DNA of 37,573 bases from JABJMC01 sp964459205 (GTDB taxonomy: Bacteria; Patescibacteriota; Gracilibacteria; UBA1369; UBA12473): contig CAYWKJ010000009.1 in the NCBI GenBank assembly GCA_964459205.1, positions 1-37,573 on the forward strand. Direction: 5' to 3'. Numbering within the stretch: the stretch's first letter is position 1; every line of letters starts with the position of its first letter. The notes beneath the pieces were generated by a model that was not told the origin of the DNA, searched no databases, and saw only the letters and a list, made by a program, of their open reading frames with translations. Shown here one piece after another: positions 1 to 7,625 of this stretch. The position numbers and the translations under genes are program-made.

Positions 1-31
1 CCACCAAATATTCGGTACTGAATGGGGATTT

Positions 32-574
32 ATGCATAAAGGAATGATGTCACCGTTTTACGGAATAATGTTAATCCTGCCGTATATCTGTTGGTTTAGT
101 GTTTTGGGATTAATGGTAGCCCTGGCTTACAAAACTATTTCTAAGACCAAAAAAGGTTATCGTTATCATCCAGCCTCCGTGGTTGGACTTAGTGTTTTGC
201 TATCAATGCTGCTTGGAATATTTGTTTATCAAATGCAATTATCGCATGGCTTTGATGAGGCAATGCGAGCCTCTTTTGGCCCTTATTCGCATTTTCAATC
301 ACAGCATGATGCTATGTGGGTTTCTCCAGAAAATGGTGTTTTAATGGGAGAAATTATGGAGCCAATTTCAGAAACGAGTTTTAAATTACAAGATGTAAAT
401 GGTGAAGCTTGGATTATTAGTTTTGATGATGAAAGCGTAGAACTAGAAGAGGGAAATCGCGCTTTTATTATGGGGGAAATGACGGCCGAAGGAGAATTTG
501 CAGCCACAGAAATTGAGGTTAAGGGAGGCCATTTTGGTGGTCCTTTTGAAAGAAAATTTGCACCTAAACCGTAG
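32..574 (+). CDS. membrane protein with OB-like C-terminal domain, possibly 5'-truncated by the window edge
   Basis: The protein has two hydrophobic segments (about residues 9-33 and 50-66) and then a soluble tail of about 110 residues. Residues ~100-163 follow a small beta-barrel pattern (G-E-I-x-x-I, F-x-L-x-D-x-x-G, then G-x-R-A-F-I-M-G-E-M and F-x-A-x-x-I), typical of OB-like or DUF5666-like domains. The frame stays open upstream to base 2, so the ATG at 32 may be internal and the true start may lie outside the window. AAGGA directly before the ATG at 44 is the only SD-like string here. The next gene is 55 bases downstream on the same strand. I do not recognise the family and assign no function. 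Confidence 0.6.
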   Translation: MHKGMMSPFYGIMLILPYICWFSVLGLMVALAYKTISKTKKGYRYHPASVVGLSVLLSMLLGIFVYQMQLSHGFDEAMRASFGPYSHFQSQHDAMWVSPENGVLMGEIMEPISETSFKLQDVNGEAWIISFDDESVELEEGNRAFIMGEMTAEGEFAATEIEVKGGHFGGPFERKFAPKP

Positions 575-629
575 TAAATGATGAAGGCACCATGGAGCTT
601 TCCTATCACTACTTTTTAACTTTTATATT

Positions 630-1025
630 ATGAAGATAGTAAAACCAAAATTTGCCTCCTTAATTGTTTTGGCACTTATCGTCTCAGCTACAGCAGTTAC
701 AGCCGTAGCCTCTGCTTGTGATGACAAAGAAGATAATCAAGCAGCAAATTACGAAACTCGCTACCAAGCAGCTCAAACAGCAATAGCGGATGGCAACTAC
801 GATGCCTGGGCCTCAGCAATAGCAGAAGGTAAAGGCGAACATGCTGGCCCAATGCTAGGCGTGCTTAACGCTGACAATTTCTACTTACTTGGAGAACTGG
901 CAGAAGCTCGCGAAAATCGTGACCGCGATGCTGCCGAAGCCATCTTTGCAGAACTTGGATTAGAATTCCCTGGCCCTCGTGGCTCTCAAGAAGGTAAAGG
1001 AGGACGCCAACATGGTCGTCAATAA
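630..1025 (+). CDS. small exported protein of unknown function
   Basis: The protein has 131 residues. It has a classic signal peptide: basic residues KIVKPK, a hydrophobic run at about 10-27, and an AxA-like site near ASA-C at 27-30. The Cys after ASA could suggest a lipobox-like end, but the sequence is not a good lipobox. The mature part is Ala/Glu-rich and helical, with two similar helical units, and ends in a Gly/Arg/Gln-rich tail. It resembles small periplasmic helical proteins only in composition. Its ATG is preceded by TAAC at 617-620, 9 nt upstream. A strong intrinsic terminator follows at 1052-1084. Confidence 0.7.
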   Translation: MKIVKPKFASLIVLALIVSATAVTAVASACDDKEDNQAANYETRYQAAQTAIADGNYDAWASAIAEGKGEHAGPMLGVLNADNFYLLGELAEARENRDRDAAEAIFAELGLEFPGPRGSQEGKGGRQHGRQ

Positions 1026-1051
1026 ATAAGTGAGGCTAATTTCATTAAAAG

Positions 1052-1084
1052 TCGTGGCTCTCTAGGAGGGGGTCACGATTTTTT
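1052..1084 (+). terminator. intrinsic terminator after the small exported protein gene
   Basis: An 11-bp stem (1052-1062 with 1068-1078, including three G-U pairs) and a 5-nt loop are followed by six T at 1079-1084. On the minus strand the hairpin is followed by TTTT (complement of 1047-1050), so it may also end the convergent gene, whose TGA stop at 1073-1075 lies inside the stem. Confidence 0.85.
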
Positions 1085-2203
1085 GAATTCATAAATATCA
1101 ACGATGCACTGCCAGTCAAAGTTATTATGAGTTGATATATCGTAAGAAATATATAAGTAATCGTCCTTCATAAATACTGAAGGTCTACCGGCCTCCATAC
1201 CGTCTTCCGGGATAAGACTAGTAATGCTGATTGTATTTATAGTTTCCCAATCATCATCAAAAATCCCTAACTTAATATTAGAGGCCTTGCCTTTTTCCTC
1301 TGGTGGTCCGCCTAAATCAATGTAAGCAACATAGAACTGCTTCCTTTTCTCATCATAAACCGTTCCTTGAGGCCATTGGGCGTTCTCGGCTAGCATCTTT
1401 TCCCCTAAATAATTCCACTCACTATCGTACATCATCACCATTAAATCACCCCAGAATGCAGTTGAGGTTACAAAATAATATGTGTCATCCACATAAACCA
1501 TCGAAGTCCCATTACTATGCGGCTTATCATTTATTATAAATTGTTCCAAAATTTCTAAATCATTATTTAAAATTGTGTGATGTGTGTATTCGCCAATAGT
1601 TGGACCTTGTTCCCCGCCTGGGTTAGCCTGATGAATACTACTAGCTACAAAATGACCATTAACGTAAGAAATCATTTGATCATTTAGCTCGCCACGCTCT
1701 AAATCAACATCTATTTCTACAACTTTAGTTTCTTCAAAAGTGGTTGGATCATATTCATACAATTTCCACCCATTGCTGCCACCTCCAGTCAAATGATAAA
1801 GACTTCCGTTAGCCATAACTACAGCCGTATCTCCCCCTGATTGTATATAAACACCGTGCTTATCTTGATACTTAAAATCTTGGCTATAAAACTTGTAAGC
1901 ATATCCACCCGCACCTTCTAATCCCCCAGCTCGGTTTTCTTCTTCTTGGACATCTCGGGGCTGCGCTCCGCCAAAAGTCACCACAAATTCACTGGTAGGC
2001 TCAACATAATTAACGCGGCAAAATGCTCCAAATCCGTAATTGTCATCTGGAGAAACTGTTTCGCTTTTAATAAAATCTAAACTAGTAGTAACGTTATCGT
2101 CTGACGGTAAAACTTGAACTGGCTTAGGCTTAAGCCAGAGCATAGCCGCTAAACCAACTACTAAAACTAGCAACACGACTATAAGGAGGGTTTTTTTATT
2201 CAT
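1073..2203 (-). CDS. membrane-anchored propeller-like protein
   Basis: The protein has 376 residues. A single N-terminal hydrophobic anchor (about residues 5-24) precedes a long extracellular region rich in short strand pairs of the type G-x-x-Y-x-h-x-G-G and D-D-x-Y-Y-F-V, as in sialidase-like or six/seven-bladed propellers. No catalytic motif is obvious. The C-terminal pattern (G-R-P-S-V-F, D-x-L-Y-I-S-Y, ending in I-Y-E-F) is also found at the end of the protein at 4751-5932, so the two are probably distant paralogues. It lies 36 nt downstream of the permease gene and could be cotranscribed with it. TAAC at 2216-2213 sits 9 nt before the ATG. Confidence 0.7.
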   Translation of the reverse strand: MNKKTLLIVVLLVLVVGLAAMLWLKPKPVQVLPSDDNVTTSLDFIKSETVSPDDNYGFGAFCRVNYVEPTSEFVVTFGGAQPRDVQEEENRAGGLEGAGGYAYKFYSQDFKYQDKHGVYIQSGGDTAVVMANGSLYHLTGGGSNGWKLYEYDPTTFEETKVVEIDVDLERGELNDQMISYVNGHFVASSIHQANPGGEQGPTIGEYTHHTILNNDLEILEQFIINDKPHSNGTSMVYVDDTYYFVTSTAFWGDLMVMMYDSEWNYLGEKMLAENAQWPQGTVYDEKRKQFYVAYIDLGGPPEEKGKASNIKLGIFDDDWETINTISITSLIPEDGMEAGRPSVFMKDDYLYISYDISTHNNFDWQCIVDIYEFKKS

Positions 2204-2239
2204 GGCAGAGAGGTTAATGAATCTACCTGAATAATAGCA

Positions 2240-3184
2240 TTAAGTAAGCACATTAAATAAAAACCCAATAGCTATAATTCCAATTGCAACTACACCAAAA
2301 TAAATAACAAGAAGTTTCAGTTTCATGGCGCGCTTAAGAATAATGGCTTCTGGTAAAGAAAGCCCGGCAATAGACATCATAAAAGCCAGCGATGTCCCAA
2401 GCGGAACTCCATTAGTAGTGATACTAAAAATAACTGGAACTATGGCCGAACAACCAGCGTAGATTGGCACACCAAGCAAGACAGCAATGGGGACGGATAG
2501 GGTTTCATATTTGCCAACTGTATTCATAAAGAATTCCTGCGGTACGTAACCATGAATAATCGCACCAATGGCCACACCACCTAAGACGTAAGGGTATAGC
2601 TTTTTAAGGGTAGCTTTGGTTTCGCGGAGAGCATAGTTAACTTTTTTACGAAAAACTTTGGGAAGCGCATTTTCATGAATTTTGGCATCACCTTTCTCTA
2701 AAATAAGATACTTTTCTAATCCTAGCTTTCCTAGGAAAATCCCAACAATAACACCTAAAGCAATACCAGTAGCAGCATAAATTACAGCCAATTTCCAACC
2801 AAATAACCCACCCATAATTACAAAAGCTACTTCATTAACAAGTGGCGCAGTAATAAGATAAGAAAAGGCGATTCCAAGGGGTACACGCGCTTTTATAAAA
2901 CCAAGAAAAAGCGGGATAGAAGAGCAATTACAAAAAGGAGTTACTGCGCCAAAAGATGAGGCCGCAAGATTCCCCAGCCCCCACTTAGATTTACCCATAA
3001 AACTTTTTAATTTTTGGGGAGATAAATATGTCCTAATAAATCCAATTACGGTCATAACCACAAAAATTAGAATCATAATTTTTATGACATCGTAAATAAA
3101 GAAATGCATACTCATCCCAAATGAGGTCTCTGGGTCAAGGGCTAATAAATCGTAAGTAATTAGGTCGGCGAAAGCGTTGAACAT
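2240..3184 (-). CDS. UPF0718/ArsP-type permease (DUF318), putative metal or metalloid exporter
   Basis: The protein has 314 residues and about eight membrane segments. The signature T-P-F-C-N-C-S-S-I-P-L-F near residue 80, and the second-half repeat G-V-P-I-Y-A-G-C-S-A, are diagnostic of the UPF0718/YraQ/ArsP permease family. Members export trivalent arsenicals or act as Cu/Zn efflux permeases; the substrate here cannot be read from sequence. The gene is divergent from a PerR/Fur-type regulator, and its predicted -35 box overlaps the Fur-like operator, so metal- or peroxide-dependent control is likely. Promoter: TTGATA (3250-3245), 17-nt spacer, TATAGT (3227-3222). Confidence 0.85.
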   Translation of the reverse strand: MFNAFADLITYDLLALDPETSFGMSMHFFIYDVIKIMILIFVVMTVIGFIRTYLSPQKLKSFMGKSKWGLGNLAASSFGAVTPFCNCSSIPLFLGFIKARVPLGIAFSYLITAPLVNEVAFVIMGGLFGWKLAVIYAATGIALGVIVGIFLGKLGLEKYLILEKGDAKIHENALPKVFRKKVNYALRETKATLKKLYPYVLGGVAIGAIIHGYVPQEFFMNTVGKYETLSVPIAVLLGVPIYAGCSAIVPVIFSITTNGVPLGTSLAFMMSIAGLSLPEAIILKRAMKLKLLVIYFGVVAIGIIAIGFLFNVLT

Positions 3185-3201
3185 ATTGTTTAAATTTTAG
3201 C

Positions 3202-3229
3202 TTGCATTGGGTTGTAAATCCACTATACT
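3202..3229 (+). promoter_or_regulatory. promoter of the Fur/PerR-family regulator operon
   Basis: TTGCAT (3202-3207), a 16-nt spacer and TATACT (3224-3229) predict transcription starting near 3236, within the Fur-like box. The 5' leader would be only about 20 nt. This promoter and the divergent permease promoter share the same -10 DNA. Confidence 0.65.
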
Positions 3230-3250
3230 GTTATTGAGAATCATTATCAA
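3222..3250 (-). promoter_or_regulatory. sigma70-type promoter of the UPF0718 permease gene
   Basis: On the minus strand TTGATA (3250-3245) and TATAGT (3227-3222) are separated by exactly 17 nt. The predicted start site is near 3215, leaving a leader of about 30 nt before the ATG at 3184. The -35 box lies inside the Fur-like box. Confidence 0.7.
3235..3249. promoter_or_regulatory. Fur/PerR-type operator (7-1-7 inverted repeat)
   Basis: TGAGAATCATTATCA matches the Fur 7-1-7 consensus TGATAATNATTATCA with one mismatch, and is flanked by T and A, which extend the symmetry. It lies over the start site of the regulator gene and the -35 box of the divergent permease gene, so one bound dimer could repress both. 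The outer TGA/TCA is Fur-box-like rather than the TTA/TAA of Bacillus PerR boxes. Confidence 0.8.
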
Positions 3251-3256
3251 TAGTAA

Positions 3257-3661
3257 ATGTGTTGCATTCCTAAATCAACCTGTTATCGAGTTACTCCCCA
3301 GAGGAAAAAAATCCTGGAAGAACTTAAAAAAGTATGTTGCCATCCCACGGCACAGGAAATTCACAAAATGGTAAAAAAGTGCGATCCAAATATAAGCCTG
3401 GCCACGGTTTATCGCAGTTTGGATTTTTTGGTAAAACATGAGTTGGTTATTAAGTTAAAAGCACGCGGCAAACAAGCCAGATATGATGCTGACCTTACTC
3501 AACACTGCCATTTGGTGTGTAAAAAATGCGGGATGGTTTCGGATTGCTTTGATGTAAAAAAACTAAAGATTGATTCTAAAGAAATAGAAAAAAAAGGGTT
3601 TTGCCCATGTTTAGATTTTCTAGAAATCCCAGGCATTTGCCGTAAATGCTGCAAATGCTAA
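3257..3661 (+). CDS. Fur/PerR-family metal-dependent repressor, Cys-rich
   Basis: The protein has 134 residues. The N-terminal winged helix is clear (R-V-T-P-Q-R near 12-17 and the recognition helix S-L-A-T-V-Y-R-S-L-D-F-L near 47-58). The second half has the Fur-family metal sites Q-H-C-H-L-V-C-K-K-C-G and a final C-R-K-C-C-K-C. The Asp in G-M-V-S-D-C occupies the place where PerR has its regulatory Asp and Fur usually has Glu, which favours peroxide sensing; this is an inference by eye. Sixteen Cys in 134 residues is unusually many. The downstream genes are peroxiredoxin and superoxide reductase, so it probably controls an oxidative-stress operon and itself, through the box at 3235-3249. 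Confidence 0.9.
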   Translation: MCCIPKSTCYRVTPQRKKILEELKKVCCHPTAQEIHKMVKKCDPNISLATVYRSLDFLVKHELVIKLKARGKQARYDADLTQHCHLVCKKCGMVSDCFDVKKLKIDSKEIEKKGFCPCLDFLEIPGICRKCCKC

Positions 3662-3691
3662 TTATTTATTTATTTTTTAACAACTTTTACT

Positions 3692-4276
3692 ATGAATTCT
3701 GACTGCTGTGAAACTGACTGCTGCCAGACAGATTGCTCCGAAACTAACTGCTGTACTACTTTGCAAGTCGGCAAAAAAGCACCTGACTTTCTAATGGAAG
3801 GTTATTTTAAGGGTGATAAAAAGCGTTATTCTTTAGCAGATTATAAGGGAAAATGGACGCTATTGTTCTTTTACCCGCTTGATTTTACATTTGTCTGTCC
3901 AACTGAGCTGGTGGAGCTTAGTAAACGCCACAAAGAGTTTGAAGAGATCAATACTCAAGTTCTTGGCGTGAGTGTAGACAGTGTTTATTCACATGAAGCT
4001 TGGCTTAAAGAGCTAGGTGATTTCAACTATCCTCTTTTAAGTGACATGACTAAGGAAGTTAGCTTTAACTATAATGTCTTGATTCCAGAAGAAGGGATTA
4101 GTTTGCGTGGAGTGTTCATTATTGATCCCGATGGTGTTTTGCAATGCTACATGGTCAACAATTTAGCAGTAGGCCGAAATGTGGATGAATTACTACGCTT
4201 AATCCGCGCTTTTCAAACTGGAGACCTTTGTCCGGTAGGATGGCATAAAGGAGGAAAAACTCTAGGCAAAGCCTAA
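3692..4276 (+). CDS. 2-Cys peroxiredoxin (AhpC/Prx1 type) with Cys-rich N-terminal extension
   Basis: The protein has 194 residues and reduces H2O2 and organic peroxides. The peroxidatic Cys is C69 in P-L-D-F-T-F-V-C-P-T-E, and the resolving Cys is C180 in G-D-L-C-P-V-G-W, so it is a typical 2-Cys enzyme of normal length from residue 24 on. Residues 1-23 are an odd extra segment with seven Cys (C5, C6, C10, C11, C15, C20, C21) in a degenerate D-C-C-x-T repeat. No reductase (AhpF or a thioredoxin reductase) is adjacent. The gene lies 30 nt after the PerR/Fur-type gene and 20 nt before superoxide reductase. TAAC at 3678-3681 lies 10 nt before the ATG. Confidence 0.95.
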   Translation: MNSDCCETDCCQTDCSETNCCTTLQVGKKAPDFLMEGYFKGDKKRYSLADYKGKWTLLFFYPLDFTFVCPTELVELSKRHKEFEEINTQVLGVSVDSVYSHEAWLKELGDFNYPLLSDMTKEVSFNYNVLIPEEGISLRGVFIIDPDGVLQCYMVNNLAVGRNVDELLRLIRAFQTGDLCPVGWHKGGKTLGKA

Positions 4277-4296
4277 TATTTTTAACCTTATATAAA

Positions 4297-4686
4297 ATGA
4301 CTAATCAAAACGATAATTATAAATGCTTTGTTTGCGGCAATATTGTAGAAGTAATGCATCCAGCCGCTGGCGAGCTAGTGTGCTGTGACCAGCCAATGCG
4401 TTTACTTGCAGAAAACACTGAAGATGCCTCTGAGGAAAAACATGTTCCAGTTATTGAGCGTATTCCAACTGGGATCCGCGTGACAGTGGGCTCGGTTGAG
4501 CATCCTATGGAAGAAGACCACCTTATTGAATGGATTGAACTTGTGGCTGATGGGGCTATCTACCGAAAATATCTAAAAGCAGGCGAACGCCCAGTAGCAG
4601 AATTTGAAGTAACAGGTGGCAAAATTACTGCTCGTGAATTCTGTAATTTACACGGGCTCTGGAAAGCCAATTTAGAAACAGAGTAG
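4297..4686 (+). CDS. dfx: desulfoferrodoxin, two-iron superoxide reductase
   Basis: The protein has 129 residues and reduces superoxide to H2O2 without making O2, the usual anaerobe strategy; the peroxide would then be handled by the neighbouring peroxiredoxin. Centre I (rubredoxin-like iron) is complete: C10-x2-C13 and C29-C30. Centre II (the catalytic Fe-His4-Cys site) is complete: H49 in E-K-H-V-P, H69, H75, C116 and H119 in C-N-L-H-G. The catalytic Lys48 is present in E-K-H. This is the two-centre class, not a one-iron neelaredoxin. It is the third gene of the predicted PerR/Fur-controlled operon. TAAC at 4283-4286 lies 10 nt before the ATG, and a hairpin follows at 4700-4733. Confidence 0.96.
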   Translation: MTNQNDNYKCFVCGNIVEVMHPAAGELVCCDQPMRLLAENTEDASEEKHVPVIERIPTGIRVTVGSVEHPMEEDHLIEWIELVADGAIYRKYLKAGERPVAEFEVTGGKITAREFCNLHGLWKANLETE

Positions 4687-4699
4687 AAATTTTGATTTA

Positions 4700-4733
4700 A
4701 AATACTGTCTGGATTACAATTCAGGCAGTATTT
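4700..4733 (+). terminator. putative intrinsic terminator after superoxide reductase
   Basis: A 12-bp stem (4700-4711 with 4722-4733, one G-U pair) with a 10-nt loop starts 13 nt after the stop codon. The stem itself starts AAA and ends TTT, but no longer T-run follows, so termination may be partial and some readthrough into the gene at 4751 is possible. Confidence 0.5.
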
Positions 4734-4750
4734 GGGTAACAAAAAATTCT

Positions 4751-5932
4751 ATGAAAAAGTGGTTGATTTTAATCCTAGCCATTATTCTTCTTGGCGTAGG
4801 AGCGGGTTGGTTTTATTTTAATATGCTTAATTACTCGTCTACATCAGAATTACCTCCTCTTATTGATGACCCAACAGATGTATCGACTGATATTCCAGAA
4901 ACTGCATTTACTATTAAGTATATCGAAACCCACAGTATGGATATTGGAACACATCGTCCGGAAATTTTGGTGAATGAGGATGAGTTGTTTTTACTTGTTG
5001 TTCACCCAAACGACGACCTACTTCATCAAGGTTATGCTTTTGATGCTACTGACCCGAGTGAAATTGATTTTTCTAGTCCTACTAAATCTTTTACAGTTTC
5101 GACAATTACGGACGAATATGGAAAACCAGCGGATCACCGCGCTACGATCATTGGGGATGAGTTAGTGGTGGTTTATCAAACCCTGGTTTTGCCTGAAGAT
5201 ATTGGACGAATTGAAGGCCCTTCCGAAGAACACGCGACTAGCCAATCATTAATGATGGCGCGGTTGGATCTGGATGGCAATATGATTGCGACCAAGGAAT
5301 TGGTCCAAACAACGGATTTTTCCGAAGATAACTTTCCGGATATGTGTATTGTGCCAGATGAAAACAGTGAAAATCTTTTAATTAGCACTGGCAAGGAAGG
5401 GGGCTTTAAAATTCGGGAGGTTAGTTTAGATGGGGATATTTTGGAAACATATACTTATGAGACTTCCCGAACTACAGTTCCGGATTCAATTGGGAATAGT
5501 CTTTTCTGGGGGCTTTCTAATAAATTGCTAATGTTCAGCGGAATTGGCCCACCAGATTGGGATATTACAGCAACTACCCTTAGTGATGAATTTTATTTAG
5601 GAAAAATGACAACATTTGCAGATGATGGCGACTCAACCTTCCCAACTGGTATCCTTTCTTATAAAAATCACTATTTAGTGGCTTATAGCTCACGTGAACC
5701 CGGAGGAGATATGGCTATTGAAATTAATCCTCTTTCCCCACGTCTCATGATTTTAGACTATAGTTTTAATGTTAAAGAAGCTCTAGTTATTTCAAATGAA
5801 CCAGGGAGTGGTCATGTCCATCCAACTATGGCGATTATTGGTGATCGATTGTTTTATGCTTGGAGTATGTCGGCCCCAAATGGAGAGAGGAATACACCTC
5901 AAGTGATAATTGAGGAGTTTGAAATTCTCTAA
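4751..5932 (+). CDS. membrane-anchored propeller-like protein, paralogue-like to 1073-2203
   Basis: The protein has 393 residues: an N-terminal hydrophobic anchor (about residues 4-26), a Thr/Pro/Asp-rich linker, then repeated strand pairs (E-I-L-V-N-E-D-E-L-F-L-L-V, A-T-I-I-G-D-E-L-V-V-V-Y, I-L-S-Y-K-N-H-Y-L-V-A-Y, M-A-I-I-G-D-R-L-F-Y-A-W). These look like blades of a sialidase-type or WD-like propeller facing outward. No catalytic Asp-box set is certain. The last blade resembles that of the protein encoded at 1073-2203. Its stop overlaps the stop of the convergent ZIP gene (TAA and TAG share bases). TAAC at 4737-4740 lies 10 nt before the ATG. Confidence 0.7.
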   Translation: MKKWLILILAIILLGVGAGWFYFNMLNYSSTSELPPLIDDPTDVSTDIPETAFTIKYIETHSMDIGTHRPEILVNEDELFLLVVHPNDDLLHQGYAFDATDPSEIDFSSPTKSFTVSTITDEYGKPADHRATIIGDELVVVYQTLVLPEDIGRIEGPSEEHATSQSLMMARLDLDGNMIATKELVQTTDFSEDNFPDMCIVPDENSENLLISTGKEGGFKIREVSLDGDILETYTYETSRTTVPDSIGNSLFWGLSNKLLMFSGIGPPDWDITATTLSDEFYLGKMTTFADDGDSTFPTGILSYKNHYLVAYSSREPGGDMAIEINPLSPRLMILDYSFNVKEALVISNEPGSGHVHPTMAIIGDRLFYAWSMSAPNGERNTPQVIIEEFEIL

Positions 5933-6678
5933 CCAGTAATGATTAAAAGTAGCATTACTCCAATCCCGAGAATAAACCACATAAACTGCAGAAGTGAGCG
6001 TTTAACTGCCACTTCCTTATGAAGTTCCGGGATTAGATCAGCTGTAGCAATGTAGATAAAAGTACCGGCCGCAAAAGGAATCAAAAAGTGAGTAAGTCCG
6101 GCCACATGGGCTCCGATTATAAGTGTGATCACTGCCCCCAAAACTGCGCTAAGAGCAATCAAGAAATTTAATAAAAGTGCTTTTTTACGGGAATAACCAC
6201 CATGAATTAGAATCCCAAAATCCCCAATTTCTTGAGGGATTTCGTGAAATAAAACCGCCAGCGTAGTGGCAATTCCAACATGAATACTCACTAAATAAGA
6301 GGCTCCAATAATAATACCGTCAATAAGGTTATGTATAAGATCCCCAAGCAAATTCATCTTGGCGTACGGATGCGGGTGATCCTTACAAGTTGGATGATGA
6401 CAATGACGCCAGTGAATAATTTTTTCCATTACAAACGAAGCGGCCACACCGGCTAGAATATAAAGTGAAACCTCTATCCCAAACCCGCTTTCTTCAAACA
6501 TCTCTGGCAAAAGATGAATAAAAACGTCTCCAAGCAGTGCTCCAGCGGCAAAACTAATCATATAAATCAGCATTCTTTGGAGTTTCTCCATTTTTAAGGA
6601 AAGAGTAAAAATTCCGACCAGCGAGATAAGACTGATAAGCAGGACACTGCCAAGGGTGTAGAGCCAAATTTCAAGCAT
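5929..6678 (-). CDS. ZIP-family divalent metal transporter
   Basis: The protein has 249 residues and about eight membrane helices. A His-rich loop (H-W-R-H-C-H-H-P-T-C-K-D-H-P-H) after helix 3 and the binuclear-site motifs H-N-L-I-D-G in TM4 and H-E-I-P-Q-E in TM5 identify a ZIP transporter, likely importing Zn2+ or Fe2+ into the cytoplasm. It is nearer the ZIP subgroup with HEIPQE than the ZupT subgroup with HNIPEG, which is found separately at 17539-18355. TAAC at 6690-6687 lies 8 nt before the ATG. Confidence 0.92.
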   Translation of the reverse strand: MLEIWLYTLGSVLLISLISLVGIFTLSLKMEKLQRMLIYMISFAAGALLGDVFIHLLPEMFEESGFGIEVSLYILAGVAASFVMEKIIHWRHCHHPTCKDHPHPYAKMNLLGDLIHNLIDGIIIGASYLVSIHVGIATTLAVLFHEIPQEIGDFGILIHGGYSRKKALLLNFLIALSAVLGAVITLIIGAHVAGLTHFLIPFAAGTFIYIATADLIPELHKEVAVKRSLLQFMWFILGIGVMLLLIITG

Positions 6679-6737
6679 TTTCTGAAGTTATGTATGGGCT
6701 GATTATATAGTTTTTCTTAAACTGCTACAATAAGGTC

Positions 6738-7616
6738 ATGACTATGTTTGAAGATCATTATCGGGCCCTTTTTAATTCGCCGCAGGAGTTTGAGGAGGTT
6801 ATGGCAGCGCTAAAGCAACCAACTATGCCAGTTGTGCGATTCTTAGAAAAAAATAAGGAGAAAGTTCGTAAATTGTGGGAAAAGGCGGGCTTAACTTGGC
6901 AGGTATTAGATTGGCACCCATTGGCTGCCTTGTGGCCAAAAGAGGTTGAAATGGGAGAGCTGTTGCCTGGCTCAGAAAAAAATTTGTTTTATGTGCAAAA
7001 TGCCTCGTCATTGTTGCCGGTGCTGGCTTTGGATCCGCAACCTGGGGAGACGGTGCTGGATGCCTGCGCCGCGCCAGGGGGCAAAGCCCTGTTTATTGCG
7101 GATCTTATGCAAGGAGAAGGAGAGCTTTTGGCAAATGACATATCAAATGCGCGGCGCGGCCGAATGCGACGCTTATTGGAAGAGCACAAATATAATGATT
7201 TTGCAGAGATAATGGGGCGGAATGCCGCCTCGTTTGGAGGCACGCATAAAGAGGTATTTGATCGGGTTTTGCTGGATGCGCCGTGTAGTTCAGAAAAGCA
7301 TGTTTTAGGGAGTCCAAAGCACTTGCGCGACTGGAAACCAGGCAGGATTCGCCATTTACGTAAGCTGCAATGGCGCCTAGTTCAAGCCCTGTTTAAGGCG
7401 CTAAAACCGGGTGGCCGGCTAGTGTATTCAACCTGTTCAATCACCCCAGAAGAAAACGAGGAATTAATTGAAAGATTTGTGAAAAAACTAAAAGGAGAGG
7501 TAAAGCAGATTAAATTGGATCCTGCACTCCCACACGAAAATGGCCGTGTCTGGCCTCATAAATATGATAATATGGATCCGATGTTTGTGGCGATTTTAGA
7601 AAAAACTTCTTCCTAA
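6738..7616 (+). CDS. RsmB/RsmF/NSUN-type RNA (cytosine-5-) methyltransferase
   Basis: The protein has 292 residues. It carries SAM motif I D-A-C-A-A-P-G-G-K (about 108-116), the Pro-Cys motif D-A-P-C-S-S and the catalytic Cys motif Y-S-T-C-S-I-T-P-E-E-N-E, the two-cysteine signature of m5C RNA methyltransferases. The short N-terminal region has no NusB-like domain, so RsmF/YebU-like or tRNA-directed activity is as likely as RsmB activity on 16S C967; the target cannot be read from sequence. A possible -10 box TACAAT at 6726-6731 would put the transcript start on or next to the ATG, so the mRNA may be leaderless; AAGG at 6732-6735 is a weak SD alternative. Confidence 0.92.
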   Translation: MTMFEDHYRALFNSPQEFEEVMAALKQPTMPVVRFLEKNKEKVRKLWEKAGLTWQVLDWHPLAALWPKEVEMGELLPGSEKNLFYVQNASSLLPVLALDPQPGETVLDACAAPGGKALFIADLMQGEGELLANDISNARRGRMRRLLEEHKYNDFAEIMGRNAASFGGTHKEVFDRVLLDAPCSSEKHVLGSPKHLRDWKPGRIRHLRKLQWRLVQALFKALKPGGRLVYSTCSITPEENEELIERFVKKLKGEVKQIKLDPALPHENGRVWPHKYDNMDPMFVAILEKTSS

Positions 7617-7625
7617 CTCTGTCCC

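Noticed and set aside
575..629. Terminator between the first two genes
   Set aside because: Only a weak 5-bp stem around CCATGG with a G-U pair and no T-run directly after it.
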